Assembly: GCF_017591435.1 (NCBI RefSeq)
Contig: NC_059303.1
Span: 1,091,108-1,155,107, forward strand
Length of the DNA: 64,000 bases
Direction: 5' to 3'
Source of the DNA: Portunus trituberculatus
Lineage: Eukaryota; Arthropoda; Malacostraca; Decapoda; Portunidae
Program-made: the position numbers and the translations under genes
The notes under the pieces: model-generated
The model's input: the letters and a program-made list of their open reading frames with translations, nothing else
The model's database searches: none
Told to the model about the DNA's origin: nothing
Shown: piece after piece, positions 22,693 through 33,240 of the stretch
Numbering within the stretch: position 1 is the stretch's first letter
How the letters are laid out: every line of letters begins with the position of its first letter

Positions 22693-22992
22693 GTTGAGCT
22701 TGAGATGACGAGCTGGTGCTGGAGCCTGCTTTTATTTTGAACTAAGAGCGGGAAAGGGTTAGGGAGTCAGTGGTGAACATATTGTCCACGAGAGGCACTG
22801 GTGTATTCAAAAGCCTGTCGGTTTGCGTAATACAGCGGGGGCTTTTAAACTTGGAAAAAATTACCTGGATAAAATTTCGTTAAAGCAAGTTTGGTGTTCG
22901 TTATACAAGCAGATGGTAGTAAAAGGAAACGTTCGTTGTAGTGAAATTTAGTTGTGTGAATGTTCGTTAAGTGGGGGTTGCCTGTAAATATA

Positions 22993-23933
22993 CAGGCAAC
23001 CCCCATTAACGAAGGTTCACACAACGAAATTTCGCTATAACGGAGGTTTCCTTTTACTACCATCTGCTCATTTAACGAATACAAAACTCACTTTAACCAA
23101 ATTTAACCAGGTAATTTATTTCAAGTTTGAAAGCCTCGCTGTGTCACGCAAGTCGACAGTGTTTTGAATACACCAGCGCCTCTCGTGGACAATACGCACA
23201 CCACTCACTCCCCTAGTTCAAAACAATAACAGCGTCATCAGCAGCTCATCTTCCCTCGCTCTACATTCCATCAAAACGTCCTGCAATGTTGTCTAGCGTT
23301 GCTAAGAAGACCAGGAAGTCTCTTACTCTGGAAGTGAAGCTGGATATTATTCACAGACACGAGACAAGAAAACTAATAGCATTGCTTCCCACCATGGCTT
23401 GACTCCATCTACTGTCAACCATTTTCAAGTCAGCAGACTCTATTAAGAAGGCTGGTGAGACCGTATCTTCCTTGCAAGCTAAAAGAACCAACTGAACTCG
23501 TGACTCTGCAATGGATAAAATGGAAAGCCTTGTAGAAATGTGGTACATAAGTTTTGTATGCAGTACAATGATGCATCCTTTGTTTACATTCCACAGGTTG
23601 TCAGCTAGCGTATTTTCTGCTCCACTCTCTCTCCCTTCATAAATTTAAGATCATCAACATCATAAAGTTACTTACATACATACATTAGTGTACATTATAA
23701 TAATTTAGTCTTAAATTAAAGTGCTTAAATGTTTAACTTCATAATTTTTACTTTCATTAAACCTTTTACTGTACTATGATGCACTCTTGCTTTGTTTACT
23801 CTCAATGGAAGCTCAAGTCAGGGGTTAAACTTGTTATAATTGGTTCGCTTAATGAAAATTCGCTTAATGAAAATTCGCTTAACGAAAGTTTTTTTTTAGG
23901 AACGTAACCCCTTCGTTAAGTCGGGGTTACCTG
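22993..23933 (+). mobile_element. Tigger-A4, opposite orientation to A3
   Basis: It starts CAGGCAACCCCCATTAACG (22993) and ends GGGGTTACCTG (23933) with TA flanks, about 940 bp. Only about 8 bp separate it from A3, and the two are inverted relative to each other. The plus strand holds the CENP-B-type relic (23287-23490, frameshifted near 23370). Confidence 0.9.
23287..23490 (+). pseudogene. Tigger-A4 CENP-B-type domain, frameshifted
   Basis: It reads KKTRKSLTLEVKLDIIHRHE and, in another frame, STIFKSADSIKKAGE. The break between the two helices disables the domain. The order matches A3. Confidence 0.75.
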
Positions 23934-23945
23934 TATGTATATATA

Positions 23946-24010
23946 CAGGCAACCCCGTTCATTGTAGCGAAATTTCGTTGTGTGAATGTTCGTTAAGTGG
24001 GGGTTGCCTG
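23946..24010. mobile_element. Tigger-A5: 65-bp element made almost only of its two ends
   Basis: CAGGCAACCCCGTTCATTG at the left and GTGGGGGTTGCCTG at the right, bordered by TATATATA on both sides. The interior joins the subterminal parts with nearly the whole body deleted. Confidence 0.85.
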
Positions 24011-24049
24011 TATATATATACAGGTCAGCAGACTATATTAAGAATTAAA

Positions 24050-26135
24050 ATATTAAAAAAGAATATCAAAATATGGTCAATTTGCAGTTTCGCCCAATCA
24101 TGAAATCTGTTATAAGGCTTATGTTTTCCAGTGAGAAAGGTGGTTAAATGATTGATGGTATATGTTATTTTCTTTGCATAGAAATATTTTTTGAGTTATG
24201 ACTTTTTTAACTCCAGCTTATGCCTACCTCTCATTTTCAATGATCTTGGAGGACCTGTAGGAAATTGGATATTTTTGAGTGGGAAGAAATTAAATTGAGT
24301 AATGTGCATTACTAAAAAGGTTACAAATCAACAAAAATCAGATAAAAAACTTTGAAAGTACTTTGCTGTCCACAGCAGCAGCCAAATGTGTAGCAACAAG
24401 CGTTGCTTTACTAACACCTAGCAAAGTTACTAATCCTACACTTCTGGCTGTATCTGTAACATCACAGCCCTCCAAGGGATACTAAATAAACCCAATCCTA
24501 AAACCTTCCAGCCTGTGGGGCTGCACCCCACCCTAGACCCCCAAGAGTTACTAACTAAACCTGAAGCACTGTATTTTACGGCTTACAAGATGCACTTTTT
24601 TTCCTAAAAAATATCCTGAAAAATACTATTGCGTCTTCCAAGACGAATGTTGTATTGTAAGGCATCACCCAACCTCAAGTGAGCTTGGACACTTGACCAA
24701 TAGTGACCTGGATTTGTATGTTGTTATTACATTATGATGTTAGCTTAAGTACTATTTAATTCAGTCTTTTATATTATGTAAACTCAGTACTTAGGTGTTA
24801 CAAGTACTTTCAATACCATAATCCTTCCTGCAGCCTACTCAGCGTGTGGAGAAGATGGGCCGCTCCCTTGTCTCATAGCAACACACACATACATGCACAT
24901 GAATGCACACACATCATGCCAGGTGCCTTTATACCTTTATCAATAGAACAACCAAATGTCTTACTCATTCAAGCAAGAGCCAAAACTCCACTTGTGAATT
25001 ATATTCACATTGATAAAGCCTATGAAGCACGAATGCAAAATAAAATAAATACAAACTGCAGCACTGACCCGTTCGGTTTCGGCGATCGGACAAGTGATTC
25101 CGTAATATAAACAACAGGTCCAAAACATGCCGTCGCCTGCCACTAAAACAAGAAGAAGGGATGGACTGTTTCACTGTGTATATGTATTTACCTATGGTGT
25201 TTTTATTTACATAGTTTTAAATTTGTGGTGAATGCTCCAGCAAATTTGTAATGAGTGGTGAAACAATAGTGTCTTGCAGACTCCTTGCTTCTTATGTTTT
25301 TGTGTTCAGTGGTTGGGTGTATGGTGAATGTGTTTTTGTATGAGAATGCCTTTTTTTTCTTAGAAATTTCTTTCAAATATTAGGATGCGTCTTCCAAGAT
25401 GCAGCATCTTGCAAACCGTAAAATACGGTAATAACCGACTATATTACGTTAGGTTTGGTGCACTGTCCTAATGAAGTTGTCTCTCTAACTCTCCTTATTT
25501 CATGCCTCCCCCTTCACAGCTCTTTCACTCAACTGACATGACATGGGAATGTAAATATGATGACCAAAATTAACCTAACCTAAACGAACCCAACCTAGCT
25601 AATGTAACCTAGTTGAGGTGACATGCACTGATGATAAGTCTTCCTCAGTACCTCTCCGACCAATAGTGTGGTTATGTTAGGTAAGCTAGGCTATGTCAGA
25701 TTTTAAGGTTTGGTTTTGTTAAGTATCCCTTGGGGGATTGTGGTGTAGCAAATATAGTTGGAAGCATAGCATTGGCAAATGTAAATAAAGCAACGCTCAC
25801 TGCCGCACATTCAGCCACAGCATTGGACATCAAAGTATTTTCTGAGTTTTTTATGTGATTTTGTTGATTTTCAACCTCTTTGCAATGTACATTACTCAAT
25901 TTAATGCTCTCCCATCCAATAACCCGATTCCCACAGGGTCTCCAAGATCATTGGAGATGAGAGGTAGGCATAAGTTGAACTTCAAAAGACAGCCACAGCT
26001 CAGAAAATATTAATTTGCAATGGAAATGACATATACCATCAATCATTTCACTATATTTCTCACCAGAAAAAACATAGCCACATCACAGATTCCATGGTTA
26101 GGTGAACTGCAAGCTTACCCAAAATATAATTGACA
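24050..26135. repeat. Imperfect inverted repeat (arms about 450 bp) around MITE M2
   Basis: The arm 24050-24510 matches the reverse complement of about 25680-26135, with many substitutions and small indels. Shared landmarks are GATTGATGGTATATG, TTATGCCTACCTCTCAT, AATGATCTTGGAG and AAATTGAGTAATG. The loop contains MITE M2 plus about 400 bp of unassigned sequence. A minus-strand frame in the right arm (25696-25899) suggests the arms were once coding, but the protein is not recognised. Either a long-TIR element or two inverted copies of one repeat would explain it. Confidence 0.75.
24569..25428. mobile_element. MITE M2, uninterrupted copy of M1 (inverted)
   Basis: About 860 bp between CTGTATTTTACGGCTTACAAG and CCGTAAAATACGG, with TA at the right border (25429-25430). 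The sequence is the reverse complement of M1 without the LINE. It contains the CA-rich stretch 24884-24917 that marks the LINE target in M1. No coding sequence was recognised. Confidence 0.88.
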
Positions 26136-26179
26136 TGTTATAAAGAAAGTCTGAAAAATCTACTATATGGCTGTATTCA

Positions 26180-26712
26180 CAGATCTCAAAAACAATCTAA
26201 GACAAATTTGGAATACTATAAATTAGCTTAAACACATCCCTAACAACACTCATCTTGGCTACATTTTCCTTCATAACAAAATCCTTCAGATATCCATCAG
26301 AGATTGCTGAGGCATTCAATAATATCACATACACTTTGCTCCAAAACTAGATCAAGACATCCCACTAGCCACCACTGACCCACCAAGGTTTTTATGACAT
26401 GATTGCCCTTCGGTTGTCTGTTCCCCTGTTAACATTGTTATGAAGACAATGACTGAGATTCCTGTACCTAAAATCAATGCCATTCCAATATCTATCTTAT
26501 TCAACTAATCTATTGGAAATGGAATATTTCTACAATGCTAGTGCAATTTAAAAATGGTCCTAAAGATAAAGATTGGCCCATATTACTCCTGAGCACTTAA
26601 AAGAAAAAAATCTTTGAAACATTAATGAAAATTATTGAATAAAATTTGAATGTAAATCTATCTTGAGCCCAGAACAATTTGCTTACCAACAACCTTGAGC
26701 ACTTTCAATGTA
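26180..26712 (+). pseudogene. Very degraded LINE reverse-transcriptase fragment
   Basis: With frame changes, translated pieces near 26560-26700 resemble the RT entry region of Jockey/I-type LINEs: a GPKDKD-like patch, LLST, IFETLMK and a SPEQFAYQ-like block. Many stops are present. It ends at a Tigger-type terminus at about 26714. The assignment rests on short pattern matches only. Confidence 0.38.
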
Positions 26713-26713
26713 T

Positions 26714-26820
26714 AGTAGTGCCTCGGGTTATGAATTTAACTCATTCCATAACGTAGCCCATAATCCTGCAACACTCGTATCTCAAAATAAATTTCCCCAT
26801 TTAAAATAAGGAAATCCAAT
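26714..26820. mobile_element. Single end of a Tigger-like element
   Basis: AGTAGTGCCTCGGGTTATGAA followed by CTCGTATCTC-type subterminal sequence. Its right end is not seen because Tigger-D starts at 26823. Confidence 0.5.
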
Positions 26821-26822
26821 TA

Positions 26823-27198
26823 CAGTGGTACCTCAAGATACGAGTATAATTTGTTCTGACGGAGCTCGTTTCTTAAAACAAAAAGAACACCCCTATTTTT
26901 TTTTATGCGTTTTCAGGTAAGAAAAAGGTATTTATAAATTATTAATATTGTACAGAAACATAATAAAACATAAAAAAAGATAATATAGACAGATGAACTA
27001 CTCTTATAAAGTATATTTATCTTGAAGGGCGTATTCCACAGGACGTTACCCTACCATATTCCCAACCCTCACTTGGGACTGTCAATCAGCTGGAGTCTAC
27101 CAATATAGCCACCCACAGAAGACTGGGTGCTCTAATAATCATAGGAGAGCTCGTTGATGACCCTGTAAATATTATTCATTGAATAAATGAAGTTTTGA

Positions 27199-27275
<77 letters not shown>

Positions 27276-27807
27276 GAGGGAGCACTGCCACAGTTGTAGA
27301 GGTTTATTTACATTGTTCCCCCCCTCCATGATAAGCGTCGGTGGAGTAGGTAGGCGGAGATGGGAGAAATTTGTTTTGCCTTCTCAGTGAAGTATAGATG
27401 CATACTTTATCAATGCATGAAATATATAGAATAAAAGCAAACATTTATCTAGTGTTCATACTTTGGAGACAAGTCGTTTTCAACTAATAGTGGTGTATGG
27501 CACAGGAAGAGAAAGGCAGGGAGGAAGGAATGCAGGCACCATTCAAACATAAACATTAAATGTAAATGAAAACTGCACTTACTTTACACAAAGAAAAAGG
27601 TAACTAAATAGTGTGAAAATGATGAAAGAACAATCATAGTGCATGAAATTTGCGGGAAACACATAAATACTAGCTCTGTTGAGGTTGGACCGATGCACTG
27701 AGTTGCTGACTAGCAGCAACATCCCCAAGCATGACTCGTATCTCAAAACTCTGCTTGTATCTCAAAAAACTCGTATCTCAGGCAGCTTGTATCTCAAGGT
27801 ACCACTG
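26823..27807. mobile_element. Tigger-D: 985-bp TA-site element
   Basis: The left end CAGTGGTACCTCAAGATACG is matched by the inverted right end CTTGTATCTCAAGGTACCACTG. TA is at 26821-26822 and 27808-27809. The interior is AT-rich with a (GA)n run and no recognisable transposase, so this is a non-autonomous Tigger/pogo-type element. Confidence 0.87.
27204..27272. repeat. (GA)n microsatellite inside Tigger-D
   Basis: A pure GA run of about 68 bp. Confidence 0.97.
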
Positions 27808-28032
27808 TACAGTGAAGACTTAATACTCGAATGACTTAAAAAGTCAAATTTTCAATACTCAAATGCGAAAGTTCAACCTGGTACTCAAAAAAAATATCTG
27901 GTACTCAAATGTCTGTATGTGTGGTTGTAAACAAAGGGTCTCTCCCTCCCTGCCACCATCAGTTGTACCACTGTAGCTGTGAGAATAACATTCTCCTACA
28001 TTCTATCTGGAGTTTTTCATTTAGAAACTTAC

Positions 28033-28255
28033 AATGGCACCAAGGAGACCCATTAGTGATGAGAATAAGTTTAAAAGAATATAGTGACAACCATTGAATG
28101 GAAAAAGGAGATTATTGATAAATACGAGAAAGGAGCAAGAATTACCGATCTTGTAGATGAGTATTGCATGGCTAAATCATAGTAGCCACAATACTGAAGA
28201 AAAAGGAAGCCGTTGAGGGAAATGATGTAGTGGTGGGTGTGAAAAAGCAACTTGA
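28033..28255 (+). pseudogene. Tigger-B2 transposase N-terminal part
   Basis: Frames read a KKEIIDKYEKGARITDL-like helix and then an SHNTEEK-rich stretch. Stops at about 28081 and 28183 disable it. The second half resumes at about 29524 (EEMEKLLMVCINKRQMADDS) and ends at 29819 before the DDE region. Confidence 0.65.
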
Positions 28256-28562
28256 GGGGAGCATTCGGTTTAGAACAGTGTAGTCATATCTCCGGTAAAT
28301 ATGCATGAAACACTCTGATTTTTATGTTGTGAAGTACAGTAAGTCCTCGTTATATGATAGTTCTTTATCTGGTAAATTCTGGTAAATTGGCTTTAAAATA
28401 TATTTTAGAAGGGGAATAACTCATGTTTTGAGATATGGGCTGATAAAGTTTATCGATCGATCTCGATCCCATTATAACACACTAGGAAGTTTATTCAGGT
28501 TTACTATATGTTCTTTTTTATCATTTACAATCTCATAATACAATCAGATGTATATCAGGCTC

Positions 28563-29226
28563 CTAATCCCCTCCTGTCAATGATATGTTGGTCGTGAAAA
28601 TGCTTTTCTTCCAACGTCCAGCTCTCACTTTTTCTGGTTGTGATGTGTTCTTGAAGTTGCATGCTGTGCAGTGTATGGTTATGGTGTTCTCATATATATC
28701 AGGCTTGAAACTGTAGTCAAAGACAGGATCTGGGCATGAATAATGAGAGGAAAGAAGATTTTTCAGCCTCCTTTTCGTCAGCATGACAAGCTCGACGTCA
28801 CTTTCCACATCTTCATTTCCTTTCTCAATATTTTGTAGAAGAGCTTCTCTAATTGTGAGTAATGAGGTCTTTTCTTCTTCATATCCTTGTCTTTGTTCTG
28901 CGTGAGATGTGGTGGGCTGTGGTGTGGCAGTGGTGAGGGTGGTGGTGGTGGGTGACGCGAGGATGTGCACTGGAGCATTTGAGGTGTCAGGTTCTACACG
29001 CTCTTTTTATTCTTTGAGCTTCCATACTCATATTCCAGGCTTCATTCCTCTGCTTATTCCTCTCAAACACCCGTCCCATGATTGGCAGTACGTGAAAAGC
29101 AGGATGCAGTAAATAAATGATGTGCTGTTTAGCAGAGTGAAGGGTGAGTAGCGAGAGACGCAGCAACAACTTCTCTCTGATAGCTTTCCCCATACTGAGT
29201 CTCGCTGATGCTTTGATTGACGCCAC
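28563..29226 (-). pseudogene. Unassigned coding relic of the TTAA element
   Basis: Two overlapping minus-strand frames (29226-28987 and 28970-28563) seem to be one protein broken by a shift near 28980. The upstream piece is basic and leucine-rich. The downstream piece has a C-x-x-C pair (HCTACNF, about 28655) and ends TNISLTGGD before a stop at 28563. Such a Cys-pair followed by an N-x-S/R-x-hydrophobic block is also seen near the start of some transposase domains. I cannot name the family. The ORF lies wholly inside the TIRs, which supports a transposon-encoded origin. Confidence 0.4.
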
Positions 29227-29285
29227 TCATAGACTTTGTGTTGCCATATTATGTCCACCCAAAAAAGTTAATACTTTTTACTTTT

Positions 29286-29329
29286 ATAGTATATATATAT
29301 ATATATATAAAAAAAAAAAAAAAAAAAAA
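29286..29329. repeat. (TA)n next to poly(A)
   Basis: A short TA run (about 29289-29308) is followed by about 20 A residues inside the TTAA element. Confidence 0.9.
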
Positions 29330-29819
29330 GATTCAGCTGATGTAAACAAACACACGTGGTTGAGTATGGGACCTTTAAATGGCATTTAAACGGAAACCAA
29401 TGCACGTTTCACCACAAAACTTCGAGAAATAATAGCTAACGTGTATACCTACCACATTTTTTTTTTTCCACAAAAAAACATCATTTTTCATATTTTTAGT
29501 CTCTAAACCGGACGCCTCCCCTTAAGCAACCTGTGGCAATGGAAGAAATGGAAAAATTGTTAATGGTGTGCATAAACAAAAGGCAGATGGCTGATGATTC
29601 TATGTCAGAGGGCATTATTGCAAAGGATATTAGGCTCCACTGTGATCTTATTTGTGATACTATCTCTGACTCCAGTGAAGATTTCAAAGCTAGTGAGAAC
29701 TGGAATTCATTCTGTTGTGAAGAATGACAAGGCTGCAAGTGCTGAAAAAGTTGCTGCTGAGAAGTATGAGCCTGAATTTAAGAAATTTGTGGATAAGGAA
29801 TGCTTCAGCCCACAGCAAT

Positions 29820-31017
29820 AAAGTTATTGGAGATGTTTTGGGCCAGATGTCAAAAGTTTCGAGGGAAGTTGAGTTTGAAAGATTTTGACATTTTCTATTT
29901 ATGAAGGTGTTTGGTGAGTTAATGAGCAAACTTGGCACGATTCTGAGCAGAAATATAAAGAGCACAAGATTCAGGTGATGGAAGGCTCAAGTACCTTTTA
30001 GAGGCAACCTCTCTATCATGTATAGAATGAGAACAGTGTGTGTTAAACCATGGTTTTAGGAGGTTTTGGGTTGGGAAAAAGAGTGAGGAATGTACACCTC
30101 CATGCCAGACACTAAAACTCTGCTATGCACTCAGCACATAGAGATGGGTCTCTGGTATGGAACCATTCCAGGGAAAGTCAGCATATTACCTCCTCAGGTC
30201 ACTCCCAAATGGCAGAGGTAAAGCACCAGAGGCATCATCATTTTGGGAGATCTTTAGGAGGGATTGGAGAAATAGGACAATACAGATATGAGGTTGTGAT
30301 TGGAGGAGCCCAACAGAAAAGATAGAGTAACAACATAAGCAGAAGGATTAGAGGTAAAGAATAGGGCAAGAATTTTGGACGTATTTCCAAAACGGTCACG
30401 AATAGAAATATGGTGTTGCACCAGTTGCTTTAAGTAATGGATGATAGCAAAGTTGAAGGCTACTTCATCAGGATGGTCAGTGAAGGGAGAGGAAAACCAA
30501 AGCTGGTGGTGAACACTGAAATCTCCAAGGATGGAAATCGCCTCAAAAGGATAGAGGGACAGAACGTGCTCCACTTTAGAAGTTAAATAGTCAAAGATAT
30601 TCTTGGTAGCAACATCCAGCTTTGGAATAAAAATGAGAATAGAGGAAATAGGAGGGAACAGAGAAAGGGCTATTGATAGTTGCCTTCGACACCTGTTTTT
30701 TTGGTGAAAAAAAGATGAGGTTTAGTAGAGGAGAGGTGGTGTTCTACAGATTGAAAATTAGATCTATGATCACAAATGTTGCAGAAGTTAATGAAGAAAT
30801 AGTGGATAGAGTTGTCAAGACATTTTGGGTTGATACCAAGAGAGCAGTCCTGGAGGCATTTATGGTCCCCTGCCCAGAAGAGGACTCCAAAGCTGGATTT
30901 GGAGTCGCCATCTTTTAATTTCAAGTGAAGGGTATGTGTGTAGCAAGTGCATGTAGTTTTATGTGAAGTAGGAGAGTGATTCCCCCCTTGAGTTGTGAGA
31001 TACAATGGAAAATGTTC
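29820..31017 (-). mobile_element. Jockey-like LINE, minus copy (endonuclease and linker)
   Basis: On the minus strand from 31017 down, frames read NFCNICDHRSNFQSVEHHL (endonuclease start), GDFSVHHQLWFSSPF (about 30530), FTSNPSAYVVTL and SSNHNLISV (SDH-equivalent), then the NTFINRKCQNLSNS linker segment (about 29900). The plus copy to its right has the same blocks in the same order but is interrupted. This minus copy therefore documents the uninterrupted endonuclease-to-linker sequence. Multiple frameshifts make it inactive. Confidence 0.83.
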
Positions 31018-32165
31018 AGCAATCAACGTTCAGCAGTCAAACCCTGCCCTCTAAAGGCCACTCTCTTCCTTCTCACAAAACTATATGCACTTACTACACA
31101 CACTTACTTCATTCAAAATTGATAATGGCAACTCCTAATCCAGCCTTGGTGTCCCCTTCTGGGGAGGGAACCACAAATATCCCCAGGTCAGACTGCTCTT
31201 CAGGTAGTGACCCAAAATGTCTTTACACCTCCCTCAGCATTTTCTTCATTAACTTCTGCAACATTCGCAGTCTTAGATCTAATTTTCAATCTGTAGACCA
31301 ACACCTCTCCTCTACTAAACATCATCTTCTTTTCCTCACCAAAACAGAGCTGTTTGAGGCAACTGACAGTAGCCCCTTTTCTGTTTCCTCTTACTTTCTC
31401 TATCCTCGTTTTTGCTCCAAAGCTGGATGTTGCATCTATGTGCACAACAATTTGACTTGCTCTCATGCCTATGGCTCTTGAATTTTGCGAGTTTTCCACC
31501 ATATGGCTTCGACTCAATAGTCAATCTCTCACTAAATTTATCTGTGCTTTCTATTTCTCCCCTAAACTCCTCTGACTAGAGTAAATTCTATGACTATTTA
31601 ACATCCAAAGTGGAGCATATTCTATCCCTCCATCCTTTCGCAGAGATCTACATCCTTGGAGATTTTAATGTTCGCCACCAGCTTTGGCTTTCTTCTTGTT
31701 TCACTGACTATCCTGGTCAGTGAAACTTTGCTTTCCTCCATGACCTAGAGTAACTAGTGCAAGACCCAACTTGTATTCCTGATTGTCTTAGACAAACATC
31801 CAACATTCTTGATCTCTTCTTTACATCTAATCCTTCAGCTTATGCTCATATGCTATCTTCTGCATTGGGCTCCCCCAGTCACAATCTCATATCTGTATCT
31901 TATCCTATTTCTCCAATCTCTCCTCAGAATCACCCAAAGGGGAGGTGCCTCTGGTATTTTGCCTCTGTCAGTTGGAGGGACCTGAGGAGGTACCATGCTA
32001 ATTTTCCCTGGAACGATTACTGTTTCCAAGCCAGAGACCCATCTCTGTGTGCTGAATGCATAACAGAGGTGATAGTGTCTGGCATGGAGGTATACATTCT
32101 TCACTCTTTTTCTTAACCTAAACCTTCTAAACCATGGTTTAACACCACAGCCTGTTATTGTGCTG
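31018..32165 (+). pseudogene. Jockey-like endonuclease, piece 1
   Basis: The frame 31005-31481 reads FINFCNIRSLRSNFQSVD (strand 1 of the APE fold), then LFLTKTEL in place of the usual L-T-E-T. Later frames give the GDFNVRHQLW segment (about 31657) and SPSHNLISV (about 31880). A stop or shift lies near 31480-31760. The sequence leaves the element at GTGCTG (32165), where the LINE starts. Confidence 0.8.
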
Positions 32166-32367
32166 AGAGAGGACGGCTTGTCTCCGGCTGCGGACGGGAA
32201 GAAGTGAAAATACCTATGGTGTTACAGGGCCCAGGTACCTCTAAGTTAGTGTCCTGTTGATGTCCTACTGTCGCATAGTGTTGAAAGTGAGGGATATGGA
32301 GAGTGGTCCCTGATATGAGAGTGTGGGCGGTGATTGTTTTGGCCGTAATCAGCTGATGTTAACAAAC

Positions 32368-32706
32368 ATGGCGGCTACCCCTAGACAACCTAAGGATTTT
32401 GAAGGTTTTGTAACTACTCCAAGAGGACTGGAGAAATTAGATATGAATGCAAGAATCCAGGCACTGGAAAGTAAGTTCCTAAACATTTTGTCCATAGAAG
32501 AAAAACTGGATAGAGTTATAGCCGAGAATGATTCGTTCAAAAAAGAGATCTATTTGTTAACGATAGCGAATAAAGAGCTATTGAAGGAAAAAGTAGAGAT
32601 GGAGAAAGAAAACCAACAACTAAGGAAACAATGTGAAGAGATGAAGGCTAAACTCCTAGAAATGGAGATGAAAATATCCGAAGAGGACTTGAGGAAGGAG
32701 GAATAA
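32368..32706 (+). pseudogene. E6 ORF1, coiled-coil N-terminal part
   Basis: The start ATG in AACATGG context at 32368 is preferred over an upstream in-frame ATG at 32323. After a short Pro/Gly leader, residues 20-110 form a strongly heptad-like charged helix (repeating Leu with Glu/Lys), as in coiled-coil domains that trimerise LINE ORF1 proteins. It is cut at the CR1 target duplication, creating a stop at 32704-32706. The remainder is at 36749-37187. Confidence 0.72.
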
Positions 32707-32727
32707 CATAACATAACATAACATAAA
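32703..32727 (-). repeat. CR1 3' tail, (ATAAC)n on the plus strand
   Basis: Four to five ATAAC units, read as (GTTAT)n on the element's strand, mark the 3' terminus of the CR1. Confidence 0.88.
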
Positions 32728-33240
32728 TAATAGGATAACAAAGGGCCACCAGGGCCCATCTAGGTTATCCTGTATCAGTCGCACAGCGACCTCGTCATCA
32801 GTACTTAAAGATACACTTACAAGTACACAATACATTATATACTAATTCTAAATATTTGGCCCATTAACAGGGCTAAGTCTTGCAGCGAAATCCTCTACAA
32901 TTTGTGGCCCCCATACATGGGGATCATGTCTTGTTTAACTATAGTAAATTTCTTATAAAAACTATCATGCAGTGCTATACATAATTAAAAATCTAATAAA
33001 TTTAAGTGCTTATCTAATCTGTTTTTAAACATTGTCAAACTAGTGCTATTTACAACCGTCTCTGGCAATGCATTCCAGAAGTCTACCACCCTATGACTAA
33101 AGAAATATTTTCTTATATCTAACCTGCAGCCTTGCTTTCTAATCTTCCTGCCATGATTTCTAGTCCTACTTCCTCCTCTAAGGTAAAGAAAGATCTCACA
33201 TCTATGTAGTTTGTATCTGAGAACATTTTAAATAACTCTA

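Larger units (their letters stand above)
21067..22984 (-). mobile_element. Tigger-A3, interrupted by a piggyBac-like element
   Basis: Ends CAGGCAACCCCCGCTTAACG (21067) and GGGGGTTGCCTG (to 22984), with TA at both borders. The body is 21067-21263 plus 22231-22984. It carries the least damaged CENP-B-type domain of the family on the minus strand. The continuous form of the junction is seen in Tigger-A2 near 19618-19635 (TTTAATTTAAGTCATT). Confidence 0.9.
28256..29521. mobile_element. TTAA-site DNA transposon with GGGGAG ends, class uncertain
   Basis: Ends GGGGAGCATTCGGTTTAGA (left) and, inverted, GGGGAGGCGTCCGGTTTAGA (right). Flanks are TTGA (28252-28255, drifted) and TTAA (29522-29525); Tigger-B1 has TTTAAG at the homologous position. 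TTAA duplication occurs in piggyBac and Kolobok elements. The purine start argues against typical piggyBac ends, so Kolobok-like is an inference. It carries a broken minus-strand reading frame. Confidence 0.72.
27810..29819 (+). mobile_element. Tigger-B2, truncated and split by a TTAA element
   Basis: The left end CAGTGAAGACTTAATACTCG directly follows the TA shared with Tigger-D. The body 27810-28255 plus 29522-29819 parallels Tigger-B1 without the Tigger-A1 insert, so it preserves the empty target. It ends abruptly at about 29819, where the Jockey-like minus copy starts, so the 3' part of the transposase and the right TIR are missing. Confidence 0.87.

Noticed and set aside
28336..28400. CAGTAAGTCCTCGTTATATGA as a further Tigger-like end
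   Set aside because: Only one end is seen, inside the TTAA element; it may be chance or a very short remnant.
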